The position numbers and the translations under genes are program-made. Positions 24,901 to 39,900 of a stretch of DNA of 64,000 nt are shown here, piece by piece; within the stretch, counting starts at the first letter, position 1, and every line of letters begins with the position of its first letter. The notes beneath the pieces were generated by a model. That model was not told the DNA's origin. It saw nothing but the letters and a program-made list of their open reading frames with translations, and did not search any database. This DNA comes from Apostichopus californicus (Eukaryota; Echinodermata; Holothuroidea; Aspidochirotida; Stichopodidae): NCBI GenBank assembly GCA_020650975.1, contig JAIPMN010000066.1:40951-104950 (forward strand), in the 5' to 3' direction.

Positions 24901-27900
24901 ATAATGTAAGGAGCTTTGAGGATGAAAGTGAACTCCATTTGCTTTAAATATGGGGATGTTTTCGACTTTAATATTTCCTGAATTCACGCTACAACAAAGT
25001 GCAATGTGCCGTACATAGGAACAATTACTACACACGTCAGCCACCAGTCGGAAAGTTTTGAGTTGCAAAATGCAAACAATTCCCACAAGAATTTCATCCT
25101 CTCTCAATTTGCAATGACACAGTGGTCACTTGAGTTTACTCTGTTTATCTGAGAGACAAACAATTGCATTGTTTCGAGATTGTATTTAACATCGCATTGC
25201 GTCATGAATTTTACACCAAACTCAAGCCAATCAAATCAGTTTGAGAAAGGGTAATGCGGGATGTATAGGAAATAATGTATCCAATATCGTCATTGCAAAA
25301 TGCTGTACAGAAAGGTCAAGTTGCTATACGAGTGTAAAGATCTGTAACAGTTTTCTACAAAAGAACTAAATAGTATTCAATGAGAGACAAACTTATAGCC
25401 TTCGGAAATGTTACACCAAATTTGAACAGTGTAACAATTATTCCACCCTGGTGTGACCACTTCAACATTGATAGAAAGTTTACCCTCTACGGTGGGAACG
25501 AGTACAGTACCATGTGAACCACAAGTCTGTGAGAGTTTCACTTGCAAACATGAAGGAAAGTTGGCATCAAAACTTTGTAACATTTTTACCCAAAAATTAA
25601 GTCAAAAACAGCTGAAATGTAAACAGCACAAATCCAATCAATTATTTGATTTGATATGGTTGATGAAAGGAAGACTTAAATCGGACTGGTGGGAGAACTT
25701 GTATTACAGCTATAAATAAGAAACAAATAGTGATTCCCTAGTCTTTATGGTTTTTTGATCGAACAATTAAGGAAGATTTAAAGGAAATTGTTTGCTATTG
25801 TTATCTTTTTACTTAACATGATTTCCATTCATGACTGAGCTTTATCTACCAAACAATGACTCCAAAAGGCTGCTTTAAAATCCAAGCTAAGGAAGGACCA
25901 AATTGTGTCTTTCCGAGTCAAAATTGGTAGAACGATCTACTGATGCCAAGGTAGTTTGCCTCCGGTCTGGCGTTATGACTGTACTTGTTATCTACCATAT
26001 AATAATAATAATAATAATATATAGATATATAATATATAGATCTGCCCTCTACCTAGAAAAGTCTCAGCTCCAAGAGAAAACAACAGTCATATGATTGACT
26101 TGCATGTTAACTAATCCCAGTATCATACATTACAGTATATATGTCGTACTGTCTGTAACAGTAAATGGGCTTATATGTTAAACAAAGCAAAGTCTGACGA
26201 GGCAATTGTCATAGTGCCTTGAAGAATTAAACTTAAAATGGCTTCTCTTTCAACAAAATGAAAAGCTTTGAGCTCATGTATTCACATTAACGGTACATTT
26301 GGTCAGCAACAGGAAATATGGTTTCTCTTTAACACAGAGAATCAAGGAAGTAACCAATTAATGTATGCAAGAATCAGGGTTTTATTTTGTATGGAATTTG
26401 CTGGGTTTGCAAAAACATACGGAGAAGATCAAGCTAGCAAACACAGACTAATGTGAACATTGAGAGTGAGTAAGAGGTAATGATGGGAAGGCTTGTAAAA
26501 CTGACTCTAAGGGTTGTGATATGGTGGGGAAAATAACATGGTTCTCTTTGGAATAGCATCACTTTTTATCTACCAAATTTGTGATTATAATAATAATAAT
26601 CAGCAGTTATTTTTGTGACACTTAGGCCATCACAAATGTGGGAGAAACCCACAAGGGCTTACGGATTACAACTTACACGTTGGGTGGCTTCTAAATCAAC
26701 ATTTCAACTCAAATTTGGAACCTTTGCAATTTAGAAAGTCTATTTCAGATGGGAAAACCGTAGCTCTTGGATGAAAAACCCACCTTACTATGACCCGGCC
26801 GGGAATCAAACTTCAAACCTCCCGATTGCTAAGACTCATTGTTTGAAATGCTACCGCCTATATCCACTCAGCCACAGCACATCATTAGACTTCAAACCAC
26901 TAGACTGGTTTCAATTAGAACCAAGGCACAATAATGTTGAAAACAACATTCAGAGATATGACCAGTTCCATATATATGTAACCATAGCTGACACATAAAC
27001 ACAATAATATGCCCACATCTTCCTATGAGGACTTCAGGATAATATCTGTTACGGCCACTTCATAACAATATCAGCAAAATGACCTAAGATTCCAATTCTT
27101 ATTCTCAATTTCTATATTATATTTCTATTCAACCATTATCAACACATGAACAGATTCTTTAACCCATATTGAGGAATGACCAATTACTATAACCATAAAT
27201 TTTCAACTTCCAACGGCCTTGCCAGAGACTAATTTTACACACAACCGCCCTTCTGTGACTAACCGTCATGTATTCTTCATTTGCAGAACTACCTACCACA
27301 AATCTGTAATAGTATACTGACATGTTCTGATTGTACACTGTATGTAACAGAACAGTAAAATAGAGGCTACTTACACTATACACAACACAAAGACAGTGTA
27401 AGGCAGAATGAATAATTAAACTCATTCATGCATAGATTGCAGTCTTTTTGTTTGTTTCCCTCTTCCTTTATTGTTTCTTTCAAGACCAGATCGGGATGCA
27501 CCCTTACAGTACTAGTGATGTTACTAATAAAGCACTCGTACTGTTTGATGAGACTCATTAGTGGCAATTGCTGATTATGTTAGCTTAATTAATAACTAGT
27601 GTATGTATCTATCTTCCAGATATTAACTCGCAGAACAAAGGCAGGAAATAGTCCTCCAATTGATTATTATGCGGCAGGGTATTCGGTCTGTTTTCCCCTC
27701 TGGTTGCTAGCTTCAGGCTTCATGTGGCATTAATAGTTGATGGTGTAACTTGGTGTATGTCATTCTTAGCGATCCATTTGGTAACAATAGCATTGTGCTC
27801 TTAATAAGGAAGTCATTAACTTCATCTGCATGAGTCTTTAACAACAAGTTTTTTGTGTCCACCAAATTAATTTTGTTTTTTTTTTTCATTTTTAAACCTT

Positions 27901-30900
27901 ATTCCAGACTTGATCATTAATGGTGTGATTATCTTCTACCGTAGTACCACATTATGTATGCAGATATGTGTGTTGTCTTTTCCTTGAACAGCTGTATATG
28001 GTTCTCTGTATATGGTTCTCTGTATATGGAACAGCTGTATATGGTTACAGCTGTATATGGTTCTCTGTATATGGTTCTCTGTATATGGAACAGCTGTATA
28101 TGCTGTATATGGTTCTCTAGCTTGAAGCCAATTCAAAGCAAATGTAAGCTATTGCAAGATATTAACACTTTCCTCTAGTCACACAGGATCACTAGGAGGA
28201 ATACATTGAGGATTTTCAAAGCAGTTAATATTATTCCTGGTTATCAAAGACATCTCTCAACAAAGTGACCCATCCCAGGGAATAATTTAGTTTCCAAAGT
28301 TTGGGATAGCAGTTTGAAAGCTCTGAATTTTTGTCTCTTGTAAAATACTATGATTCCTGTGAAAACAAAAAACGCTGTATACTGTATCCTTCGACTTGTA
28401 TAGCAATTTGACCATTTTGCACTTAGCATTTTGCACTGTAGCCTTTACACTGTAGCCTTTACACTGTAGCATTTTGCACTGTAGCATTTTGCAATGTAAC
28501 ATTTTGCAATGCGATACTGGATCCCAGCAACAGGCAGTGGAATAACTTCATTCTACAGTACCCAGCAACATTTGAAGGTCATTCCCTAAGTACTGGTTTA
28601 AAAGTTTCACATGATGCCACCCCAACCAGCCTAAAAACTACTCCACACAGAATAACTCCACCAGCTAGTAGACACTTAAAAATCACCCACACATGAACGA
28701 CCAATCACAGTAAAATAATCTGATTAACAAATTTAAAATTTTGACCTTCACCTGTGGAATGAATTGTGAAATAATTAAAATCTGAGTCATTCCTGGGAAA
28801 TCAGTCTTCAAACAAAACCACATGTTTACAAGTAAAAGATGACAAAAAGTTTTCCCAATTTTCCAGGGCTTTGTTTGTTCTAGAGCAATCTGTCTGGTTG
28901 GCCTCTCTCTATCTGTCTCCCGTTATTTTCCATTTTTCTTTTTATATCTTGTCTGTTTATTAGAGATTAGTATCCACGGTTCATCATGTTGTCAACTTCC
29001 TGATGACTTCTTGGAAGAGGTTATACCATATTACCCTGCTTCCTTAGGGATATTCCAACCAGGGTGTACTCTTTCACAAAAACCAATAAATGGTAAGGTA
29101 CATAGCTTATCAACACCAGCACGGCATGAGCTATTCCGTTCTAACCGTGATGTATCCCACAGGCAAGCTGTTTAGATGTTCTCAACATGTTCTAACCCTA
29201 CCTAGTTGAATGACTCCCGACACCTTTATGAAAAGTTATGTCACGCTACCACCCAAAGGGGGATTGCAGAGGTGTCACAGGGGTAAGTCCAACGGATGAT
29301 ACCCAACTGAGTCTAAAACATCTTGCTTAAGGTATTCATGATCAACACAACTGTCTACCCTTTTACTCAGTCTTTTTATATTTATTTTTGTAAAAAATCA
29401 CAATGTGTTGTTGTTCACCTTAGATTTTTCCTTTTCATTCTTCCATAGGAAGTCTACTTGCACAAGCTCTTTTTAAGACCTCCTTCGATTTCTATTCATT
29501 AAACTTTTTAAAGGAAAGCGATTTGGATTCTCAATTGCTTTCAAGCCCATTGTTTGAATGTAGTATTTAAACATTTTATTTTTCTGAAGACTCAGTTTTG
29601 TTAATGAACACAGACAAAAACCTTGAGAGTGAATAATATCTCAACTCTCCCATAGTTCAAGGTAATGATGACTAAAGCCATGAAACTGTGACACACCCAG
29701 GATGTCCAAATTGTGTTTTATGATTGACAGATCCATTATACTGAAGTGGTTTACAATCCCTGGCTACTCCAAGCCCTGTCTACAATATCAGAATAATAAA
29801 CCCAAAAAAACCCAGAGTACTATTACCCTTACTAAACCTCTTGAGGGACTTGTGATACAGTTATAGTCAAAACTTTACTGGTGTATTTTTTTTTATTTCC
29901 TACTTCTTTTAATTTTTAAAGAAGTATCTATGTTTAACAACAACAAGAAAATCATATTTGCTAAAATTTTAGTTACGATAAATAAAATAAATACTTCAAA
30001 CATACAAACATACTCCATGACACTACACATAAAAATGACCCTAAAATTTGCTAAATTTTAGTTACGATAAATAAAATAAATACTTGAAAAATCTTCCCTT
30101 CATGACACTACACATAAAAATGACCCTAAAAATGTAGACTTCATGTGAAAACTTGCAAACTTGTTTTAACAGTTAAGTAGGTGCACTGTAACAACAGAAT
30201 ACCTCATTTGCCAGGATTCCTCCAATCTTGCTGAAGGCTGGCATCTGGATGCCATATTTATCCAGCTCTTGTTGCATGGCACTGATTTCCTCCTCTGTAC
30301 AGAGAGAGAGAGATCAAACAAAGGTCAAAATGGTTCACATCATATTTCATTTATTTTACATTATTCCAAACTGTGCGTATACTCTAATATATGTTTTTAG
30401 CTTACAAGTACTGACAAATAGTATGAACATATTTCTGAGGGAAAATAGTTTGATAGACCAAATACGGGATCACCTTTTTATACTGGAATGGTATTGTTGT
30501 GGTGATTTGTTTAATGTTTGTGTCCTTGTGTGTTTGTTTGTGTTTTTTGTGTTTGTTTGTGTTTGCTTGTTTTTGTTTGTTTGTATTTGTTTGTTTGTGT
30601 TTGCTTGTTTGTGACTTTGTTTTTGTGTTCTTGTGTGTTTGTTTGTGACTTTGTTTAGTGGCTGGCCTTCTCTATTGTTGGTCATATTATTTCCATCATC
30701 GTTCATATTGAGAGAATATACTGAGAGAGAATATTGAGCAGAGGAAGTTAATGACATGAATAAAAGATATGAATAATAGGAGAGGAACAAGGCACTAGAT
30801 CCGGACGTCGAGATCAAGCCTGTAGTGAAAATGCAATTCAGATAGATCAGATCCTCCTATTGTGATGCTGGCTGAGAACAGGAACTGATCTCGATGTCGA

Positions 30901-33900
30901 GATCAACCTCTGTCTTGGTCACATGAACAGCTAACAGCAACCATGGTAACGTCACTGTTTTATTTCGCAATCTGTAATTGCGCAAAAGACACTCCAGTCC
31001 CATAATACTGGTAACAAATTTGTCGAGTCCCTGCTATTTAGTAGTCATTGCTTAGGAAAGATGCGAGGGTGCTTGCTTGTGTTTGATAAATTGTCACTGT
31101 TTCTTTTCTTTCTTTTTGCATGATAAGCAGATCCAAATAAAATCAGCTGCAAGTCTAAACAAAGTCCAAACAAAGACCAATGTCTGTCACTCCCTCGTCC
31201 TTTGTTTATAATCTTCTTTATCAATCTATGATTAGGTGATAACCTTACTTCCTCTCTCAGAATTCATGTGTGTATACACCCTTTACAGATCCCCAAATGG
31301 CTACTTCCTCAGAGCTTTGAATCTTGTTCTCAACAATTCTATGCTTTCATTAGAATCCTCCTTTAGAATCCCACTCGCAGGGAGGATTCTCATAAATAAA
31401 CATGATAAAAGAAAGGATTAATCTTTGTTCCAGACAAACCAATCTACCAATAAAAGAGACAAATCTGTGACATCTACTATTTTTTAATTTAATATTTTAA
31501 TTAGAATAAATATAACACAGCGGTTTAAGTTTAATAATTAAGCCTAAAACAAATTGCTGATTTCAAATTGATGTAGAGGAGTCTTCCACACAATCGCACT
31601 AATTTTAAAGTGGAATATTGTATGGTACAGTATGGCCCAATGCTTAAAATTGTCTATTTTGCCGGCCTGTGACATATCAAAATTATAATAAAATATTGGC
31701 TTAAGGTACCTTGAATATTTAATTTCATGTGTCTCCAAGAGATGAAATATTTGCAAAACAATTTATTCCATTATTTGATCACAGGAACTTTGGAGTTGTT
31801 ATAAAGTGCACCAAATGTTCCATAAATCTTTTATTTTCAAATCTTGCAAAAACTAGAATGCAACAACCTTTAAAAACCTTGTCTCGGTGCAATGTTATTA
31901 GTGACCCTCTGCGAAGAGTACATGAAGAAGAGGAATCTCGCTCAAAACTACTGCAAGATGCTGTAGCAGTGTTCAAGTGTAAAACTGAGCGACAACACAG
32001 AGGAAATAATATGAAATGTGGACCATTATAGAAAACATTATATTTGCAAGACAGGGGAGACATGTAAAATCAACAATTCCTCTCTTGTGTCCCTGAAGTT
32101 TTGACAAGTTGATGTTACATATATTCATCGATGACTGTCCTCACAGGATCAGACAAGTCAAAACAAAAAATATGTGAAGGTAAAGATATGACATACCTGT
32201 GAATTCCACTTTGCCATAAAGATCTTGAATTTGTGGAGCAATGCCCAGCTTGAAGAGGTACAAGCTGAAAGATTAAAAAGGCAACAAAAAAATTTTTAGC
32301 AAATACAAGAAAAAATTTGCAATATGTAAGAATGATATGGTTTACACCGTAATCAAGTAACGATTCCGTGTTAATTATACGATACCAGATGGATGTAGAC
32401 ATGCATGTATGGGACGCGGTAATGATGTGTAGACAGGTAAGCAATATGTGAAGTGATGCACTGGAAACAGTCATTATAAATTACATCATATGCAGTGGAT
32501 GCAAAACCATTCAGGAGGGAGGGGCGAGAAGGGAGGGGTAGGATGGGCAAGATATGAGTATATTTTTTAGTGCTGAAGGCACACCAAGATACATTCTGCA
32601 AATAAACTAAATGCCAACAGAAGACATTTGTACAGTAGCATTCACTTGCACAGGTCCTGTATATTTTTAATTGGCATAGGGTCAGGCAGCACCCCCATAA
32701 AAACAGCAGGCAAAGTGCTTCAGAAGTTTTTAATTTTTGAAAGCAACATTGCTTTCCACTCTTAAGACTCACAATTTAATACAATATAACTTTCACACCA
32801 TGTTACATTGTAGTATAAAACTTCCTGCTTTTCTTGTACATATATGAACAACCATAACTATCAATTTCTCTAATGCCTGAAAGAAATAGTACACAATGAT
32901 CCCTGTAGTTTGAGAATTGTCCTGTCATTGTGAAATGTTCTGTAGTAGTATAAAGACCTGTCAAAGGACTATTGCAAAACATTGCAGAGTATAATACACC
33001 ACCCAGCTGTACCAACAGACATTATCATGCCAAATCAGAAATCACAGAATAAATCACAGAACTTAAATTTGACAAGTCGGATCCAGGATCTTCCAATTTT
33101 TGCCAACTTTATAAAGAGCCATGACTTGTGACTGAAGCTAATGTGATTTATGATCAATGGTCCACATTTCCCATTTTCTTTCTGCAAATTTTAATAAAAA
33201 ATGTAAAAGTAATTGCAGAGGAAGATAAGCTTACTAGTCACATGTATCCTAACTACAATAGGATAGCATTAATTCGTACACAAGTAAACTAGGATATATT
33301 CTTATCGTATATCAGATGCAGAAGACGCTATAGGCCAGACTGGCGATTGCTATAGGGACTGAAAAGCAGAAACTCTTGACTCCACACAAGGAGGAATCAC
33401 CACTCCAACGACGACGACGTAGAGTAATGCAGGTCAGTTCAGTTATGCTTCTTTTATTCTCTCTTTTAATACAAACTTCTTTTTTTCACTTGTTCATGCT
33501 TGTTTAGTTTAAATACAATTTTAATATTGAAATAGCTATACATACATCTTTTGGTCACAATCACTGACAAAGCAAAAACCTCTACTGGAATCACTTTTTC
33601 TACATTGATATGTATAGTACATAATATGCAATGAGATTATCTGCCCACAGGGTAGAAAGGCCAGTTTTGATTGATAATAAATGAGTGAAACTATATTATC
33701 GCTAAATCATATGTTCTAGAGATGTTCTGTTGCCTTAGGTAAAATCACTGAGGACACTTGTCCCCAGCTCAATTCCATCCACTTGCCAGAAGCTAATCTG
33801 ACTAGCAATCTGCAGATGGAATTCCAGCATCCCCTCATTAGTGACTGGAGGACTGGAATAAGGTTACAATCTTTGCAGCATGGCTGAAATATGTCACACT

Positions 33901-36900
33901 AACAAGAATTTTTGGTTTTATAAGTTATGATAACACTTGCTCTGATAAATTCCTTAGGGTAAAATTCTTAGACATTGAGGTTTGTAAGAGGGTGAAAACT
34001 AAAAAGAAGAAAGAAAGAAGGAAAATCTAACAGCCCTAAGCTGTGATCATTCAAACTGCTGCTGATGCATTAATCGCAACCTAGACTTTCAGATGGAGCC
34101 ATGTTCATTGTACAACAAGCACATGAAATGTCCCTTTTGTTTTCGCTTGTTTTATTACAACAGCGCCATTGTCGTCGTCAACATGGCTGTTGATTTAAGT
34201 AAAAGCTGTAAACATCACCAACAGTCTTATGAAAATGAACAGCTTTATTTGCCAATTTATTTATAAATTATGTTTTTTATGTGTTTTTTGTGGGGATGCT
34301 ACACAAATGAAACAGATTTTCTTATCATGCATTTACTTGATACTGTGATAAGGCAATGACTGTAAATGGAAGCTTTGTAGAGGAAAGGAGAAGGTGACTT
34401 AATTCTAAGAAAAAATCAAACCTGGCAAACAGTAAGTGGCCAAATAATTCTACTATATTTGGGTGCACCACTGAATCAGGTTAACAACAGAGGCTCTGTT
34501 TATCTACGGTTGATTGAACAACTGGAATGCTAACTTCATTCCAAACACAATACCCAAAGAGTCAACAATCCTATTATTCATCTAAAATAAAGGTGCCAAA
34601 ATACTAGCAACTCTTCCAGCACTGCTAGAGGCCAACGATGTAGAGTAGACTCCACTAACCTTAGAGCATGTACACAGTACACCATTCTGGGCATGTTCTT
34701 CTTGTCGTAAATGTCTGTCGTTTCTGGATAAAATATCTGTCAAATAAAATCGAAAAATTATCATTTGCAAAAGAGGACAAACATTCCAAAGTAAATGAAT
34801 CTTCAGCGGTAATAACAATTTTTTTTTTTATAATTACAAATAACAGTGTGAGAAAGTTGCAAGAGCGGTAGTGATTTGGTTTGAGGGCTTTCAGTTTAAA
34901 CTGTGTTTGGGGCATCATTTGCTTCTGCCCATTTATCGGGAGGGGGGATTTGGGGAAAGAGCAAGGAGGAGGTTAATCCCCCCACCCTCAAGAACTTTTG
35001 GAAGTTTTCAAAGTTGCTTTGTGCATACATATGGTTAACACAGTTTAACACTGGTGTGGGCAGTGTCTGGGCGACAAATATGTCGAATCCAAACATTGTT
35101 AATGACGCCTTCATTAACATAAAATTTACATAGGCAGGTGCTGTATCTTGATCAATTGTAATCTGATCTTTATGTGTCCATAAAAAGTTCCATAAAATTT
35201 GTTCATTTTTTTTTAATTATCGACCAAGCTCGAACAGCTGCTGTAAGACAGCGTTGACGTTTGGTTAATATCAGCTTGAACGTCAGAGTACAATTTGACC
35301 ATGGTTATAATTGTTATCGTTATGGTACTCTAGGAAGGAAAGAAAGGACCATGACTAAAAGATATGATTCTCTAAAGAGTTATCCACTATTTAAAAAAAA
35401 AGAAAAAAAAAGAAGCTGTTTACCACAAACTAGAATCACTAAAGGGGAAGGATTTGTAACTTCCAAGTGTAACTATTGTGTCCATTTGTTATGGGTGACA
35501 AGGTCACAGAGTAACACTTCAGAATAGAGTAAACATGGAGATCATGTAAAGTGCTAAGGATAGACTTCCCTCACACCTTCTTACAAGGGTAGCACTAAGC
35601 CATAACAGGAAGAAGTTTATTACCTGAAACATTCAGCTATGTGTGTGTGTGTATAAATACTGTATGTAAGGGCCAACAACTGTCTTCCATGCATATTAAA
35701 ATTGGCAGTTTGACTGACCAAGCTTGATATTCAATTGATGGGTAAATTCTGTTGATATAACTTTGAAGCAGGAAATTTGCAAGAAGTCAATTCTGAACTG
35801 AGCTCCCTGTATGATTTTAATGTCACCATTAGTAATGCTAGAGCCATGATGATCATAGGTCATAAATTACTGTCCATATTCTCAAACAATTGTTTATAAA
35901 ATAATCATCTTTTCTTTCTTTATTGTAAATTGGTTCCTTCCAACAAGTAGATTTTTCGAGAATTTTGCGGCAATTAATCCTGTTCTCAGTGACATTTCAA
36001 AACTCAACAAGAACAGATTTACAAAATCCTTAGCTTTGGAACAGACCTATTTGAGTAGGATGAAAGATACTTCCACCCCCCCCCCCCAAAGGTAACCATT
36101 ATCAAGACGTTAATGAGTCGCAACATAAATTAGTTGTCGGTAAGAACCATCTAAGTTGAGCTTCAACTTTATCTTGAAAAGATTTTCTAATGGTAAGCTA
36201 CCATAATGTAAAATCAGATACAGTTAGACCTGTTTTGCACATTGCTTATCCTTCTTGCATTTAATATTCAAAAAATATAACGGTCCACAAAGTCTTACTG
36301 GCTATACAAAGGGCAATGTAGCAGAGACACCAAATCTGTCAGGCTCATGGACCCCACCTTTCAGTATGGAATGACCCTTATCAGAGATGCAATGATTCAC
36401 CACTCAAGGCGAACTCTACACAGCTAGCTTTACTGAAATGGAATAGACCACCAAGTTGATGGGGAAAATTAAGCCTTGTCTCTGTGTCTTGGATAACATA
36501 CAATACAAAAATATTTATTTTGCAGGTAGGTACCATTGCACAAAAAGGTTACCATCACAATCAGATCCAATTTCTAATAAAGTTGAGAAAGCCTTTTTCA
36601 AAACAATGTAACCACCATTTCCTGAAAAGGATTGCACCAATATTCAAATGGAGGGGATAATTTATCGTGTATACTGAAGAACATTTTACCAGAAAGAAAA
36701 AAAAGAGCCAATTGTGTTCACCAGAATCCTCAACCATATCTCACAAACCATTTACACCATGGAAATATTAATTCACAGCATCTAACCCACATATGGATTA
36801 TGGACCTGAAACCCAAGTTAAAATTGGTACATTTATGCAGAAATAAAAATGTCAAATGATTTAAATGTGCTATGATCGTCTGCGAAAAAGGACTAAACGA

Positions 36901-39900
36901 TCATAACATGTGGTGGATCCATTCCTTACTATAGGTATTGAAGGATTTTCTATGTTAGCATTACTTTTAGAATAATTTGTAACTTTAAATCTGACATATA
37001 TATATACATAAATATTTGACTGACAGTTAACATATAGGGCTTACAGTACCACTGATAAAGCTGTGGGTGATGAACTCTTTACTCCTGTGAGATATACAGA
37101 AATATCTAAAATGCTTGTGATAATAAATCCATGCACAAGGTGTGCGTTACATTAAGACTGAGGACCCCACTGTTTTTGCCATTGTTCAAATTCAAGAAGC
37201 CTAGAACCTAAACAATACCCTTAACAATAGAATTCTTATGAGGATTCTTTTGAAATGACATCCCAAGGACTTGGAATTCTTTTGTTCAAGTCCTCAGTCA
37301 GAATACAAAGCAAGTGCACACATACACACACACTTGGTGAAAGATAATGACAGGTAACAGAGGAACGAAGTATATTAGGCCTATTCTGATCACCATCATC
37401 GAGTTGCCCTCCTTTGTGAGCATTTACAAGCAACAAACTCATCTGTCTTCTCACTAATATAGCACTATTGCTTTAAGACTTGCTTGAGTGATAAATCTGG
37501 TAAGCGTTATAACACTGCAGTCCCCCTCTCCCTTATTCTGTCACCATGGCCACTGGTGACATCCTGTACACCACAATCAGTTTCATTCTAAAAACCAAAG
37601 TATCTATAAAAGGAGCTCCTTTTTTTTTATGAAGTTTTCCAAATTTTGTGCATCTTCTTCATTAGTGAATCTCCAAATTTGCAGGTGAAAAAAATGAAAA
37701 GAGTAAAACAGCTCGGGCAAAATACCCTTTATTTTAATATTATTCTCACTTTGGTTTCATGTCCTTTGTTTTCTTTTCTATTTTCATATTCTCTGTCAAC
37801 TCTCTCAGCTCATATCTCATTTCAATATGAATTCTTGATCAATATCCCACAAGGAATGAAAAGACTGTGATATTCATCAAATTGGCTAATAACTCAAAAT
37901 AGATTTTAAATTTCAAAGATTAGTTATTATCTTTATTCATTCACACTATCAATTATAATAGAATATTTAAGCCATTGTGGCTTGAACTTTCAAAATCTGA
38001 CATCAATACTTTCATTTCGTGTGATATTCACGTGCCAGTGATGTATTATTATCACTAATACTTCACTTTCGGGGGTCTGTAACTAACGGTGGTAAATATT
38101 AGCCCTCAAGACTTGAGGGTTGCAAACAGATATATATACTGTACCAGATATATATTTATACTAACCTTGGGAAGACCGATAAACTCCATGGAATTGAACC
38201 AGTGCATGATGTTGTCTGTATGCCGAAACACAAGCCCTCGAGACTGTAAAAGGTAAAGACAATATTAACACATGATGATATTCAATCAACAAAATCTAGA
38301 TAAGATAAATGATGGAAAATGACAGGGTTGAACTTTGATTCTACAAAACCTGATCATTGATGGAATAATGTTCATTATTCTACAGCCCTTACACATGAAA
38401 TCACACTATCCTTGTGGAACAAAAGAAGCATTTAATTGTTCATAACTTCATACCTGTCTGTTTAACTGTGTGCTTACGGGCTACAATATTACTGTAGTAG
38501 TGGCAAATACTGTGAGTGGTGGGTTGACAGATCACAGGTTGTACAATAATGAACAGTGAATCCAATAAGAACACATGTATCAAAGCTGACAACTGAATTA
38601 TCTATTGGGCCTGAGAAAATATCTGGTTTTACTCCTTTTAGGGAACCTTGTCTAACGAGCAAAGTTGGTTGTAGAAAGAAGAAGATTAATTTACAATGGA
38701 AAATAAATTGAGTCATTTAGACATGAACATTTAGGTGAATGTCTTGGTTGTCTGACAGAAACCCCCCATAAATAAGTCCTTCATGAACTAACTTTTCACC
38801 TTTCTATGTCAACCCTGCAAATGAATACACTAATGTTACCGTTTCCATTATTCATATCTAGGTTCTCCACAGTCATCACAGTACAATGGAAGACTGTACA
38901 GTATACATTTCACACCACAGTACATACAATGGAAGTCTACACTGTAATGCAAATGTATACTGTAACAGTATACATTTGCATTACATTTTGAATAATGCCA
39001 AAGTTACCCCAGGATAACTATTTATTGACCACATAGCTGACACAAGATAAGGGCAGAGTTTAATGGTTTATCACATATACTATATCTTGCTGGGTGTCAA
39101 CACTTCCCCTCTTCACTACATGTGATTTCCCTTTAACCTGATCCACCCACCCACCTACTAGGTGACCCACCTACTTGGTGTGGGCGAGGATGATTCTAGA
39201 GAATTGACAGTGAACAAAGACTGCATGGTAGTCATATATAGCTTTATGCCATTATTGCATTGCATTGAATTGACTAACCAGTACATTGATAGAGCTCTAC
39301 CATTGTAAGGTATTTATGTGTTATAGAGACAAATAAGTGTACAAAATTAAATCGGCTGAAAGTAAATAAAAAATTTAATCTAGCAACTTTCGTCGGTAGA
39401 GCTATGTACAATGGCATGTAAACTGCTACAATGGAAGTTGTACAGATTACTAGCAAGGCGTTAGGACTAGGTTATATTGGATACCATTATTCAGAGTCAA
39501 CATTGCGTCTGGAATTTATACGATAGACAGATCAAGAAAAGCATTTTTAGATGGCATCGGCTTCTACACTTGTTGCTCTAGATTCAATGCCTTATCCCTC
39601 AACACTCATTTCGATGAGAATTAAACAGAAACAAATTTGTGAATAATATGGAAAATTCTCTTAAGAGGTTTTTAGAAACTGAGTCTTCTTAGCCGCAAAA
39701 AGTCCAAATTTTTGAGGAAGTAGCAAACAATATGTGAGCCATCATTATAAAATGTTGGTCAGAGATCAGGCACTGGTCAGTTTGTGCACGATTGTCTGAA
39801 AGACTTCTAAATCAAAATACAACTTTGATGTAATTCCTCCCCGCCACTAATCTCCTAAAAAGGACACATTTGGACACTGCAACTGAGACCCCTGTACCCT

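Larger units (their letters stand above)
24379..30202 (-). other. intron 7
   Basis: 5.8 kb with SINE-like copy 1, two short-unit tandem arrays (27990, 28413), the 90-bp duplication at 29955 and (AAT)n near 25998 and 26590. No exon is missing here, since phase is continuous between exons 7 and 8. Confidence 0.85.

Noticed and set aside
26738-26882. tRNA gene on the minus strand
   Set aside because: A- and B-box-like sequences are present, but stems do not pair as a tRNA and similar copies exist elsewhere, so it is scored as a SINE-like repeat.
30228-30614. 128-codon plus-strand frame and the antisense frame at 30470-30817
   Set aside because: Both run through the (TTTG)n tract; the first also covers exon 7 in antisense. 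Composition explains them.
31729-32063. overlapping 100- and 94-codon frames on opposite strands in intron 6
   Set aside because: Mutual shadows without known motifs or splice support.
34900-35000. transposon fragment with G/C runs in intron 4
   Set aside because: It resembles the hAT-like core in style only; no terminal repeats or duplication could be defined.
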